This document shows positions 35,384-43,515 of a DNA stretch of 64,000 nucleotides, one piece after another; within the stretch, counting starts at the first letter, position 1, and the number at the start of each line of letters is the position of its first letter. Made by a program: the position numbers and the translations under genes. Below the pieces are notes generated by a model. The model saw only the letters and a list, made by a program, of their open reading frames with translations. It was not told the origin of the DNA and did no database searches. Source of the stretch: Nonomuraea thailandensis (GTDB lineage: Bacteria; Actinomycetota; Actinomycetes; Streptosporangiales; Streptosporangiaceae); contig NZ_JAMZEB010000002.1 in NCBI RefSeq assembly GCF_024172165.1, positions 12,111,501-12,175,500 of the forward strand. The letters run 5' to 3'.

Positions 35384-35419
35384 CCGGTGGCCCGCCCCTC
35401 GCGGGGGCCGGGCCACCGG
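35384..35419. terminator. Bidirectional terminator hairpin
   Basis: CCGGTGGCCCG at 35384-35394 pairs with CGGGCCACCGG at 35409-35419. The loop itself contains CCCC and GGGG that can extend the stem. It separates the convergent hydrolase and roadblock operons. Confidence 0.8.
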
Positions 35420-35427
35420 AACGCGCG

Positions 35428-35799
35428 TCAGACCTCCAGCTTCTCCTCGATGCCCCGGAGTTGGTGGCGGGCCAGCGCCAGGTTGGCGCGGTTGCGGTCG
35501 AGCGCCAGGTACAGGAACAGGCCCTTGCCGCTGCGCCCGGTGATCGGGCGGATGATGTGGTACTGGCCGCTCAGCGTGATCAGGATGTCCTCGATGGCGT
35601 CCTTGAGACCCAGCGAGTCCATCGTGCGCAGCTTGGCCTTGACCACTTCGGTGTTGCCGGCCGCGGCGATCTGCAGGTCCAGATCCTTGGAGCCGCCGAG
35701 CGCGCCGAGCGCCATGCCGCTGCCGTGATCGACGATCGCCGCTCCGATGGAGCCGTCGATGGTCATCATCTCCTTGAGAGACACGTCCATGCCGGCCAT
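35428..35799 (-). CDS. Roadblock/LC7-domain protein (third in operon)
   Basis: The 123-residue product is a single roadblock domain: MTIDGSIGAAIVDHGSGMAL, DILITLSGQYHIIRPI, then FLYLALDRNRANLALARHQL. It is last of a four-gene minus-strand operon with two other roadblock proteins. Roadblock dimers usually act on small GTPases of the MglA type, but none is encoded here. It resembles the first protein of the operon more than the second. Confidence 0.88.
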   Translation of the reverse strand: MAGMDVSLKEMMTIDGSIGAAIVDHGSGMALGALGGSKDLDLQIAAAGNTEVVKAKLRTMDSLGLKDAIEDILITLSGQYHIIRPITGRSGKGLFLYLALDRNRANLALARHQLRGIEEKLEV

Positions 35800-35815
35800 G
35801 CCCTTGCTCCTTTCG

Positions 35816-36190
35816 TCAGTGCTTACGTGATGAGACGGCGGCCACGGCGGCAGCCGTCTTCCTGCCCTCCAGCCTCAGCAGCCCGACGTTCGCGCCGGGT
35901 CCGGCCAGGACCGTGAGGACGATGGTGGGGCCGGCGGCGTAGAAGGCCGTGAAGCCGGCGGTGCCGGAGATGAGCGTCTCCTCGAGCGCTCCCTGGCCGG
36001 TGATGACGAGCATCCGCCTGCTCATCGCGAGCAGCGCCGCCGACAGGGCCGCCGCCTGCTCGCCCGACTCCCCGGGCAGGTCGCAGGCGAGCTGCAGGCC
36101 GTCCACGGTGCAGGCGACGCTGCCCTGGACGTCCGGGGTGCGCTCGCGCAGGAGCGCCATCTCCTCCAGGACCTCTTGTCGTAGCTCCAC
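35816..36190 (-). CDS. Roadblock/LC7-domain protein (second in operon)
   Basis: I chose GTG 36190 because AGGAGGAGG lies about seven bases upstream. The 124-residue product has an N-terminal helix (LRQEVLEEMALLRERTPDV) and then the fold GSVACTVDGLQLACDLPGES, AALLAMSRRMLVITG, and VLTVLAGPGANVGLLRLEGR. It is a divergent roadblock of the MglB/DUF type found in actinobacteria and ends 17 bases before the next gene. Confidence 0.8.
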   Translation of the reverse strand: MELRQEVLEEMALLRERTPDVQGSVACTVDGLQLACDLPGESGEQAAALSAALLAMSRRMLVITGQGALEETLISGTAGFTAFYAAGPTIVLTVLAGPGANVGLLRLEGRKTAAAVAAVSSRKH

Positions 36191-36219
36191 AGGTGGCCTC
36201 CTCCTGAGTGAGGGGAACC

Positions 36220-37005
36220 TCACGACAGCTCCTCGAGCGCCTTCTTCAGCCGCATCAGCAGCGCCAGATCGGTCGGGTCACCCGTCACGGGCGGGCCCAG
36301 CGGCTGGGCCTGCGCCTGCGGGTCGTGCGGCGGACGCTCGCCGGGCTTGCGCCGCTGGGGCAGGTCGGGCGCGGCGAGCAGCCCCGAGGCGGCCAGCCGG
36401 CGCACCGCCAGCAGCACCGGGTACGCCGGCCGGCCGATCTGCTTGGCCAGCTCCAGCGGGGTCGCCTTCTGGTCGGCCCTGACGATGACCTCCCACTGGA
36501 CGCGGCTCAGCGTCACCCCGTGGCCGGGCAGCCGTGGCAGCGGCCGCACCGGGAGGGTGTCCACGTCGGCGGAGGGCCAGATCTCGGCGAGCTGCGTCCG
36601 CCGCCGCGCGCACTCCCGCACCAGCCCCGGCACGTCGAAGAACCACTGCCCGCCCAGCCAGTGCCGCTCCCCGGGGCGGAACTTGGGGCGCGCCCCGCTG
36701 ACCGGCAGCAGGAAGAAGGCCGCGTCCAGGACGCCGCCGAGCACCGCGTACTGCAGCTCGCCCTGCGTGAGCGGCCCCTCGGCGAGCAGCCGCTCGCAGC
36801 CGCCGTCGGTCGGCAGCCGCCGCAGCGCCGCCTCGCTCATCAGCCCTCTGGCCGCGAGCAGCCGCTCCACGCTGGGGGCCTGGGCGCACTCCATGTACGT
36901 CACGCGCCCGTCGGAAAGGAAGATCGTGCCGCTCCTGCCCACCTGGAGCGCGCCGGTGGAGCGCTCGCGGGCGAGCCCGGCCAGGAGTGTGTCCAGCTTC
37001 GTCAT
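36220..37005 (-). CDS. DUF4388 (PATAN)-like protein
   Basis: The 261-residue product begins LDTLLAGLARERSTGALQVG, then RSGTIFLSDGRVTYMECAQA, PSVERLLAARGL, close to DUF4388/PATAN domains, which are found with bacterial GTPase and two-component modules. The second half carries a winged-helix-like part (VTLSRVQWEVIVRADQKATP, LELAKQIGRPAYPVLLAVRR). No enzyme motif is seen. It lies between roadblock genes and may bridge them to a regulator. Confidence 0.75.
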   Translation of the reverse strand: MTKLDTLLAGLARERSTGALQVGRSGTIFLSDGRVTYMECAQAPSVERLLAARGLMSEAALRRLPTDGGCERLLAEGPLTQGELQYAVLGGVLDAAFFLLPVSGARPKFRPGERHWLGGQWFFDVPGLVRECARRRTQLAEIWPSADVDTLPVRPLPRLPGHGVTLSRVQWEVIVRADQKATPLELAKQIGRPAYPVLLAVRRLAASGLLAAPDLPQRRKPGERPPHDPQAQAQPLGPPVTGDPTDLALLMRLKKALEELS

Positions 37006-37008
37006 GGG

Positions 37009-37383
37009 TCACGTCGCGAACCGGCTGGAGATGGACCGCAGTCGGTGCCTGGCCAGGGCGAGGTTGGATCGTTCCAGGTCAAGGCGTACGTAGATGACCA
37101 GCGGCCCCTCGAACACCGTCTCCAGCAGCCGCAGCAGATGGTGGCCCTTGTCCGTGGTGACGAGCATGTCGTCGATCCGGATGACGTCGCCAGGACAGGT
37201 GCGGGCCAGGCCGTCGGTGGTGGCGCGCAGGGCTTCGGTCAGCGCGGCGGCCGACCGGTCGGCGTCCACGCCCACGGCCGTGCTGAAGGCCACCGCCATG
37301 CCGCTCGTGTGGTCCACCAGCATGGCGTCCAGCGCGCCCGGTATGGACATGACCTCCGCCAGGCAGCCGTCGATTCCCAGCAC
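37009..37383 (-). CDS. Roadblock/LC7-domain protein (first in operon)
   Basis: The 124-residue product reads AEVMSIPGALDAMLVDHTSG, DVIRIDDMLVTTDKGHHLLR, VIYVRLDLERSNLALARHRL. The ends of this and the third protein (R-N/S-NLALARH-L) match strongly, so they are paralogues. It heads the operon; only three bases separate it from the DUF4388-like gene. Confidence 0.88.
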   Translation of the reverse strand: MLGIDGCLAEVMSIPGALDAMLVDHTSGMAVAFSTAVGVDADRSAAALTEALRATTDGLARTCPGDVIRIDDMLVTTDKGHHLLRLLETVFEGPLVIYVRLDLERSNLALARHRLRSISSRFAT

Positions 37384-37520
37384 GTGACCTCCCTCACCGT
37401 GGTGGAACGCAGACAGCGTAGGGCGAAGGGGGCAACCTCACGTGACGGCCGGTCATGGGCGTGGAGGTTTTATACGGCCGTGGAGTAGAAAAACACCACT
37501 ACTACGGAGAAACGTACGAT

Positions 37521-37871
37521 TTATGAGAACTTCTCGCGGCAGCGCATGATCTCGGCGACATTTCGCTCAGCCCAGTCGGCCACCACGGAGATCGGCCCGT
37601 GCAGCGAGCGCCCGAGCTCCGTCAGCGTGTACTCCACCCGCGGCGGCACCTCCGCGAACACCTCCCGCGTCACCAGCCCGTCCTGCTCCATGGCGCGCAG
37701 CGTCTGGGTCAGCACCTTGGGCGTGACCCCGCCGATCCGGGTCCTGAGCTGGGTGAAGCGCATGGGCCCGCCGTCGAGGCAGAGCAGCACCAGCGCCGAC
37801 CACTTGTCGCCGATCCGGTCCAGGACCACCCTGGTCGGGCAATTGGGGTCGAAGACATCGCCGGTATCCAT
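37521..37871 (-). CDS. HxlR-family regulator
   Basis: I chose ATG 37871. The 116-residue product has the family Cys near the start (VFDPNCPTRVVLDRIGDKWS) and a winged helix (MRFTQLRTRIGGVTPKVLTQ, LRAMEQDGLVTREVFAEVPP, RVEYTLTELGRSL). The single N-terminal Cys is the redox/electrophile sensor of YodB/QorR-type members. It is divergent from a NAD(P)-binding protein gene, the usual target. A perfect dyad lies between them. Confidence 0.92.
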   Translation of the reverse strand: MDTGDVFDPNCPTRVVLDRIGDKWSALVLLCLDGGPMRFTQLRTRIGGVTPKVLTQTLRAMEQDGLVTREVFAEVPPRVEYTLTELGRSLHGPISVVADWAERNVAEIMRCREKFS

Positions 37872-37899
37872 GAGGTACTTATAGCACGATGAAGTAACC

Positions 37900-37916
37900 A
37901 GTATCCGATGGATACT
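37900..37916. promoter_or_regulatory. HxlR-type operator
   Basis: AGTATCC and GGATACT flank GAT, a perfect seven-base dyad in the 54-base divergent space. A looser GTACTT/AAGTAAC pair lies just left of it. Position and symmetry point to the HxlR protein encoded beside it. Confidence 0.6.
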
Positions 37917-37925
37917 CTTGGCCGC

Positions 37926-38528
37926 ATGAAGATCCTTCTCTTCGGCGCGACCGGCATGGTCGGCAGCCGCATCGCCACCGAGCTCCGCGACCGCGGCCAC
38001 GAGGTCACCGGCCTCAGCCGCAAGGGCCCCGACAAGGGCGACGTCCACGACACCGCCGCGCTGGCCGAGGGCCACGACGTGATCGTCTCCGCGATCGCCC
38101 CGCCGCGCGACGGCACCGAGCCCGAGCCGCCCTTCCTGGCGGCCTACCGCGCGCTCATCGACGGCGCGCGGGCGTCAGGGGTGCGGCGGGTGGTCGTCGT
38201 GGGCGGCGCGGGCAGCCTCCAGGTCGCCCCGGGCCAGGACCTCGTCGACACGCCGGACTTCCCGGAGGTCTACAAGAAGGAGGCGCTGGCCGGCCGCTCG
38301 CTGCTGCGCCTGTTCCGGGAGGTCGAGGACCTCGACTGGACGTTCGTCTCCCCGGCCGCGCAGATCGCGCCGGGGGAGCGCACCGGGGTGTTCAGGCTCG
38401 GCGGCGACCTGCTGATGACCGACTCCGAGGGCCGCAGCTTCATCACCGCCGAGGACTTCGCCGTCGCGATCGCCGACGAGGTGGACAAGAACGCCCACCT
38501 CCGGCAGCGCGTCTGCGTGGCCTACTGA
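37926..38528 (+). CDS. NAD(P)H-binding (SDR-like) protein
   Basis: The 200-residue product starts at ATG 37926 with MKILLFGATGMVGSRIATEL (GxxGxxG). AALAEGHDVIVSAIAPPRDG, VRRVVVVGGAGSLQVAPG, and DLDWTFVSPAAQIAPGERTG match the NAD(P)H-binding family that includes KefG-like and flavin-reductase-like proteins. Regulation by the divergent HxlR protein suggests a role in quinone or aldehyde stress. It overlaps the convergent DUF4032 gene by seven bases. Confidence 0.9.
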   Translation: MKILLFGATGMVGSRIATELRDRGHEVTGLSRKGPDKGDVHDTAALAEGHDVIVSAIAPPRDGTEPEPPFLAAYRALIDGARASGVRRVVVVGGAGSLQVAPGQDLVDTPDFPEVYKKEALAGRSLLRLFREVEDLDWTFVSPAAQIAPGERTGVFRLGGDLLMTDSEGRSFITAEDFAVAIADEVDKNAHLRQRVCVAY

Positions 38529-39730
38529 TCGGCCTCCTCGGGCAGCAGCGCCCGCTCGTCGGGCTTGTGCACCAGCACGTTGTCCACGTACGACTTCACC
38601 GCCTCGGCCAGCCCGACGTCGGCGCCCTCCTGCTCCGACAGGAACCAGCGGTGATCCAGGAGCTCGTGGAAGAGCTGCGCGGGCTCCAGCTTCCCGCGCA
38701 GCTCGGCGGGGATGGCGTCCACGGTCGGCTGGAACACCTCGGCCAGCCACCGGTGCGCCACGATCGCCTCGTCCTCGTGCCGCAGCCCCTTGGCCACCCG
38801 GAAGCCGTCGAGGTCGTTGAGCAGCCGCCGCGCCTGGTTCTCCTCGACGTCGAGGCCGGTCAGGCGGAGCAGCCGCCGCTGGTGGTGGCCGGCGTCCACG
38901 ACCTTGGGGCGGACGATCAGGCGGCCCGTGCCGACCTTGCGCCGCACCATCATCTCGGCCACGTCGAAGCCCAGCAGGTTCAGGCGCCTGATGCGCTGCT
39001 CGACGCGGTGCCAGTCCACCTCCTCGATGATCTCGCTCTCGTTGATCTCGTTCCACAGGCGGTGGTAGCGGGCGACGATGTCCTCGGCGGTCTCCATGGG
39101 GTCGATCGACGGGTGCAGCAGCCCGCCGGCCTCCAGGTCGAGCATCTCGCCGAAGATGTTCGTGTGCGCGTTGTCGATGTCGGTCAGCCGCTGGCCCTCG
39201 CTGATCATCGGGTGCATCTCGCCGGTCTCGGCGTCCACCAGGTAGGCCGCGAACGCCCCCGCGTCGCGCCGGAACAGCGTGTTGGACAGCGAGCAGTCGC
39301 CCCAGTAGAACCCGTTCAGGTGCAGCCGCACCAGCAGCACGGCCAGCGCGTCCAGCAGGCGGGTCAGCGTGTCGGGGCGCAGGGTGCCCGACATGACCGC
39401 GCGGTAGGGCAGCGAGAACTGCAGGTGCCGGGTGATCAGGGCCGCGTCCAACCCGTCCTCGCGGCCGGTGACGTACGCGACCGGCTCCACGGCCGGGGCG
39501 TCCAGCCTGGCCAAATCCCACAGGAGCTGGTACTCCCGCTTGGCGTAGCGCTCGCTGATCTCCTTGATCGCGTACACCTTGCCGGACAGCCGGGCGAAGC
39601 GCACCACGTGCCGCGAGATGCCGCGAGGCAGATCGACCAGATGGTGTTGCGGCCAGTCTTCGAGAGGGGTCTCCCAGGGGAGGCGGATCAGGTCAGGGTC
39701 GCCTAGCGCGCCAGTGATCTGCAGGGGCAT
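38522..39730 (-). CDS. DUF4032-domain protein (kinase-like fold)
   Basis: I chose ATG 39730 (MPLQITGALGDPDLIRLPWE). The 402-residue product has VYAIKEISERYAKREYQLLW (Lys), LHLNGFYWGDCSLSNTLFRR (an HGD/N catalytic-loop equivalent), and FAAYLVDAETGEMHP (a DxE in place of DFG). The C-terminal half is the DUF4032 region with WHRVEQRIRRLNLLGFDVAE. The family belongs to the lipopolysaccharide-kinase-like superfamily. The substrate is unknown. It is divergent from the DUF885 gene with 22 bases between starts. Confidence 0.88.
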   Translation of the reverse strand: MPLQITGALGDPDLIRLPWETPLEDWPQHHLVDLPRGISRHVVRFARLSGKVYAIKEISERYAKREYQLLWDLARLDAPAVEPVAYVTGREDGLDAALITRHLQFSLPYRAVMSGTLRPDTLTRLLDALAVLLVRLHLNGFYWGDCSLSNTLFRRDAGAFAAYLVDAETGEMHPMISEGQRLTDIDNAHTNIFGEMLDLEAGGLLHPSIDPMETAEDIVARYHRLWNEINESEIIEEVDWHRVEQRIRRLNLLGFDVAEMMVRRKVGTGRLIVRPKVVDAGHHQRRLLRLTGLDVEENQARRLLNDLDGFRVAKGLRHEDEAIVAHRWLAEVFQPTVDAIPAELRGKLEPAQLFHELLDHRWFLSEQEGADVGLAEAVKSYVDNVLVHKPDERALLPEEADQ

Positions 39731-39752
39731 TTGCTCAGGATATGGTGCATCG

Positions 39753-41324
39753 GTGGACGAGTTTCTCAAGTGGTACTTTTCCGACCGTCCGGTGGTCGCC
39801 GCCTCGCTAGGGGCCGACGGTTACGATCACACTCTCGGCGATTTCACCGCCTCCGCCTGGCAGGCCCGCGAGCGCGAGCAGGTGCTCTGGCTCGACCGCC
39901 TGTCCGCCGCCGAGGCACCCACCCTGGACGACGCGATCGACAGAGATCTCGTCCTGTCGCAGCTCAGAGGCTCGATCGCGCTCGCGTCCTGGCCCGAGTG
40001 GCGGCGCGACCCGAGCGTCTACCTCGGCGCGATCTTCACCTCCATGTACGCGCCGTTCCAGCGCCGGCTCAAGCCCGAGCCCGAGCTGGTCGCCTCGGCG
40101 CTGCTCCGCCTGGCCGAGGTGCCCGGCGTGCTGGCCGCCTGCCGCGCGAACCTGGACCCCGACCTGGCCGCCCCCCTGCTGATCCAGCGCGGGCTCGGCC
40201 AGGCGCGCACCGGCCGCAACTTCCTGACCCGCACGATCCCGTCCATGGTCGAGGACGAGAGCCTGCGCGCCGACCTGGCCGCGGCCGCCGAGCCGGCCGC
40301 GCGGGCGTTCGACGAGCTCGTCACCTTCCTCGACGGCTTCGAGTGCGGCGGCACCTGGCGGATGGGGGAGCGGCTCTACTCCACGCTGCTGCGCGAGCGC
40401 GAGCTCCTCGGGTACGGCGCCGCCGAGCTGCACGAGAAGGGCAAGGCCGCCTGGGCGGAGCTGGACACGCGCATGCGCGAGGTGGCGCTCCAGGTCAACG
40501 GCACCCAGGACTGGCGGGCCGCCATGGAGCAGCTCATGGACGACCACCCGCCGACGCTGGCCGACATGCGCGCCGAGTACGAGGCCGAGACGCTGCGGGC
40601 GCGCGAGTTCGTCAGGGAGCGGGACCTGGTGACGTTCGCCGACGGCGAGGAGTGCCACGTGCTGCCGTCGGCCGAGTACACCCGCCCGGTCCTGTCCGTC
40701 GCCCACTACCTGGCGCCGCCGCCCCTCAGCGCGTCGCGGACGGGCATCTTCTTCGTGCCGTACACGCCGGACGACTTCAGTCCCGAGCAGGTGCGCCAGC
40801 GGCTGCGCACGAACTCGCGGGCCCAGATGCCCTCGATCGCCGTGCACGAGGCCTACCCCGGCCACCACTGGCACCTGTCGTACATGGCGGGCAACCCGCG
40901 TACGGCCAGGAAGGTCTTCAGGACGCCGTACTTCACCGAGGGCTGGGCCCTGTACGTGGAGAAGATGCTGCACGAGCAGGGTTACTTCGACACCCCTGCC
41001 ACCGAGCTGGCCCACCTCGACTGCCGCGTCTTCCGCGCCGCCCGCATCGTCGTGGACACCGCGCTGCACTGCGAGGACATGACGATCGAGGAGGCCGAGA
41101 CGTTCATGGCCACCAAGGCGTCGCTGTCGCCCGGCACGGCGCAGGGCGAGGTGAACCGCTACTGCGCCTGGCCCACGCAGGCGCCCTCCTACCTCACGGG
41201 CGCGATCGAGATCGACCGCATCCGGGAGTCGTTCCAGGGCTCGCTCAAGGAGTTCCACGACCGGATCGCCGGATCGGGCGGGCTCCCGCTCGGGCTGGCC
41301 GAGCAGGCCGCGCTCCCCTCATAG
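39753..41324 (+). CDS. DUF885-family metallopeptidase-like protein
   Basis: I chose GTG 39753 (VDEFLKWYFSDRPVVAASLG). The 523-residue product shows the DUF885 hallmark HEAYPGHH at 365-372, a zinc site. YFTEGWALYVEKMLHEQGYF supplies a further Glu, and PGTAQGEVNRYCAWPTQAPS lies near the end. DUF885 proteins are cytoplasmic or exported zinc proteins related to carboxypeptidases. No signal peptide is present. The last six bases overlap the convergent aldolase gene. Confidence 0.92.
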   Translation: MDEFLKWYFSDRPVVAASLGADGYDHTLGDFTASAWQAREREQVLWLDRLSAAEAPTLDDAIDRDLVLSQLRGSIALASWPEWRRDPSVYLGAIFTSMYAPFQRRLKPEPELVASALLRLAEVPGVLAACRANLDPDLAAPLLIQRGLGQARTGRNFLTRTIPSMVEDESLRADLAAAAEPAARAFDELVTFLDGFECGGTWRMGERLYSTLLRERELLGYGAAELHEKGKAAWAELDTRMREVALQVNGTQDWRAAMEQLMDDHPPTLADMRAEYEAETLRAREFVRERDLVTFADGEECHVLPSAEYTRPVLSVAHYLAPPPLSASRTGIFFVPYTPDDFSPEQVRQRLRTNSRAQMPSIAVHEAYPGHHWHLSYMAGNPRTARKVFRTPYFTEGWALYVEKMLHEQGYFDTPATELAHLDCRVFRAARIVVDTALHCEDMTIEEAETFMATKASLSPGTAQGEVNRYCAWPTQAPSYLTGAIEIDRIRESFQGSLKEFHDRIAGSGGLPLGLAEQAALPS

Positions 41325-41945
41325 CGGCGGGAGGTTGAGCGCCCGCTCGACCACGGCGGCGAGCTGCTCCTCCGTCAGGATGTTCGGCTTGCCGACGCTC
41401 AGCCCCCGCACGTACACCTCGCACAGCCACTCCAGCAGGCGGGTGCCCTCGAACGCCTCCTCCAGCGTCGCCCCGATGGTGACCCCGCCGTGGTTGGCCA
41501 TCAGGGCGGCCCGCCTGCCCTCCAGCGCCTCGCGCACGTTCGCGGCCAGCTCAGGAGTGCCGTACGTGGCGTACTCGGCCACCTTCACCACCCCGCCGAG
41601 CATCAAGGCGTTGTAGTGCACGGGCGGCAGCTCGGTCATCGTCGTGGCCACCACCGTCCCGAACACGGAGTGCGTGTGCACGATCGCCCGCGCGTCGGTG
41701 GTCTGATAGATGGCCAGGTGCATCGGCGTCTCGCTGGACGGCCGCAGCTCGCCCGCCACCCGCCTGCCGGTCGTCAGATCCACGACCGGGCACATCTCGG
41801 GCGTCAGCCGGTCCAGAGCGGCGCCCGACGGCGTCACCGTCACCAGGTCGCCCTCCCGCACGCTGAGGTTGCCCGAGGTGCCGATGACCAGGCCGAGCTC
41901 GACGGCTCGCCGGCCGTACTCGCACAACTGCTCGCGAATGCTCAT
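41319..41945 (-). CDS. Class II aldolase/adducin family protein (fuculose-phosphate aldolase-like)
   Basis: The 208-residue product has LVIGTSGNLSVREGDLVTVT, PSSETPMHLAIYQTT, the zinc motif HTHS (with a later His in LMANHGGVTIGATLEEAF), and the Glu in SSETP. These fit L-fuculose-1-phosphate aldolase and related enzymes that cleave sugar phosphates to dihydroxyacetone phosphate and an aldehyde. It is followed, in the same direction, only by the chromosome end of the convergent pair. The TetR gene lies ten bases upstream, so both are likely co-transcribed. Confidence 0.9.
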   Translation of the reverse strand: MSIREQLCEYGRRAVELGLVIGTSGNLSVREGDLVTVTPSGAALDRLTPEMCPVVDLTTGRRVAGELRPSSETPMHLAIYQTTDARAIVHTHSVFGTVVATTMTELPPVHYNALMLGGVVKVAEYATYGTPELAANVREALEGRRAALMANHGGVTIGATLEEAFEGTRLLEWLCEVYVRGLSVGKPNILTEEQLAAVVERALNLPPL

Positions 41946-41955
41946 GCGCGTGAGG

Positions 41956-42540
41956 CTACAGCCGTTCCAGCGCCTGCAGCATCAGGCGTTCGACGACGTC
42001 CCTGCCCAGCCGGTCGGGGTAGAGCAGGAGGTGCAGGCTGAGGCCGTCCACCAGGGCGAGCAGCCGCTCGGTCACGTCGTCCAGGTCGTCGTCCCCCGCC
42101 AGCTCCCCGGCCTCCCGCGCCTGCCCCAGCAGCTCCCGCACGGCGGCCCGCAACTCGCCCGCCTCCGCCCGCTGCACCTCGGCCAGCCGCTCGGCGGCCA
42201 GGCTCCGGCTCCAGAAGCTCACCTCCAGCCGCGTCTCCCCGGCCCGCTCGTCGTCCAGCGGCAGGTTGTCCAGCAGCACCTCGCGCAGCGCCGCCAGCCC
42301 CGTCATCCCCGCCACCTTGCCCGTCAGCCGGCCCCGGATGCGCCGGTGCGACTGCCGCAACGCCGACAGCAGGATCTCGTCCTTGTCGGCGAAGTAGTGC
42401 GCCAGCACGCCGTTGGAGTAGCCCGCCTCCTTCGCGATGGCCCGGGTGGTGGCGGCGTCGATGCCGTCCCTGACGATCACCCTGCTGGCCGCCGACAGCA
42501 CCTCGCGCCTGCGCTCATCATGATCAACGATCTTCGGCAT
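41956..42540 (-). CDS. TetR-family regulator
   Basis: The 194-residue product has the HTH DAATTRAIAKEAGYSNGVLA, then HYFADKDEILLSALRQSHRR. The C-terminal domain resembles TetR_C_6/BetI-like ligand domains (LREVLLDNLPLDDERAGETR, LEVSFWSRSLA). It is divergent from the PfkB-kinase/aminotransferase operon with 46 bases between starts, and likely controls it. The GGACGTCT-containing stretch at 42563-42572 is a possible operator. Confidence 0.92.
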   Translation of the reverse strand: MPKIVDHDERRREVLSAASRVIVRDGIDAATTRAIAKEAGYSNGVLAHYFADKDEILLSALRQSHRRIRGRLTGKVAGMTGLAALREVLLDNLPLDDERAGETRLEVSFWSRSLAAERLAEVQRAEAGELRAAVRELLGQAREAGELAGDDDLDDVTERLLALVDGLSLHLLLYPDRLGRDVVERLMLQALERL

Positions 42541-42586
42541 CGCCCACCTCTTGACGTTTTATTCGGACGTCTGTCTATTTAAGACC

Positions 42587-43504
42587 ATGACCGTCGTCAC
42601 AGTCGGCGTCCACATCGTCGACATCCTCGCCAGACCCGTCGATCACATCCCGCAGGGCCAGGACACGGTGCTGGTCGACCAGATCCGCCTCACCGCGGCC
42701 GGAGCCGCCGCCGGGACCGCCGTCGACCTGGTCAAGCTGGGCAACGAGGTGGTCACCATGGGCGCGATCGGCGACGACGAGCTCGGCGACTTCCTGCTGA
42801 TGATCCTGGCCAAGCGCGGCGTGGACATCTCCCGCCTGGTACGCAGGGCGGGCGAGCAGACGGCGGCCTCCATCCTGCCCATCCGGCCCGACGGCGGCCG
42901 CCCCAGCTTCCACGTCCCCGGCGCGAACCTCGGCGTGACGCCCGCCGACCTCGACCAGGGCCTGCTCCGCTCGGCCCGCGCCATCCACCTGGGCGGCATG
43001 GACGTCACGTTCGGCCTCGGCGACCCGGCCTTCTTCGCGCTGCTGGACGAGGCCCGCGCGGCCGGCGCCGTCATCACGATGGACCTGCTGTCGGAGATGC
43101 CCGACCTGCTCGGCATGGCCCGCGCGTTCCTCCCGCACGTGGACTACGTCCTGCCGAACGAGTCCCAGGCCCTGCTCATGACCGGCGCCGCGGACGTCGA
43201 GACCGCCGCCCGCACCCTGCTGGCCGACGGCCCGCGCGGCGTGCTGGTCACGCTCGGCGCCGCCGGCAGCCTGGTGGTCACCGAGGCCGGCGCGCGGCAC
43301 GTGCCGGCGCTCAAGACGGACGTCTCCGACACCACGGGCTGCGGCGACGCCTACTGCGCGGGTTTCCTCACCGGCCTCCTGCACGACCAGGACGTGCCGA
43401 CGGCCGCCCGCTGGGGCACGGCCGCCGCCGCCCGCGTCGCCACCGGCCTCGGCTCCGACGCCGGCCTCACCGACCTCCCCTCCACCCTCGACCTCCTCAC
43501 TTAG
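42587..43504 (+). CDS. PfkB-family sugar kinase
   Basis: I chose ATG 42587. The 305-residue product begins MTVVTVGVHIVDILARPVDH and has LTAAGAAAGTAVDLVKLGNE in the place of the family's first signature. GRPSFHVPGANLGVTPADLD and the second signature DTTGCGDAYCAGFLTGLL (catalytic Asp in GCGDA) follow. It phosphorylates a sugar, nucleoside or related alcohol. Aldolase, kinase and aminotransferase around one TetR gene suggest a catabolic route for an amino- or deoxysugar. Confidence 0.92.
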   Translation: MTVVTVGVHIVDILARPVDHIPQGQDTVLVDQIRLTAAGAAAGTAVDLVKLGNEVVTMGAIGDDELGDFLLMILAKRGVDISRLVRRAGEQTAASILPIRPDGGRPSFHVPGANLGVTPADLDQGLLRSARAIHLGGMDVTFGLGDPAFFALLDEARAAGAVITMDLLSEMPDLLGMARAFLPHVDYVLPNESQALLMTGAADVETAARTLLADGPRGVLVTLGAAGSLVVTEAGARHVPALKTDVSDTTGCGDAYCAGFLTGLLHDQDVPTAARWGTAAAARVATGLGSDAGLTDLPSTLDLLT

Positions 43505-43515
43505 GACCCAGCTTC

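Noticed and set aside
36208..37488. 426-residue plus-strand frame opposite the roadblock operon
   Set aside because: It is antisense to three clear roadblock-type genes and has biased shadow composition.
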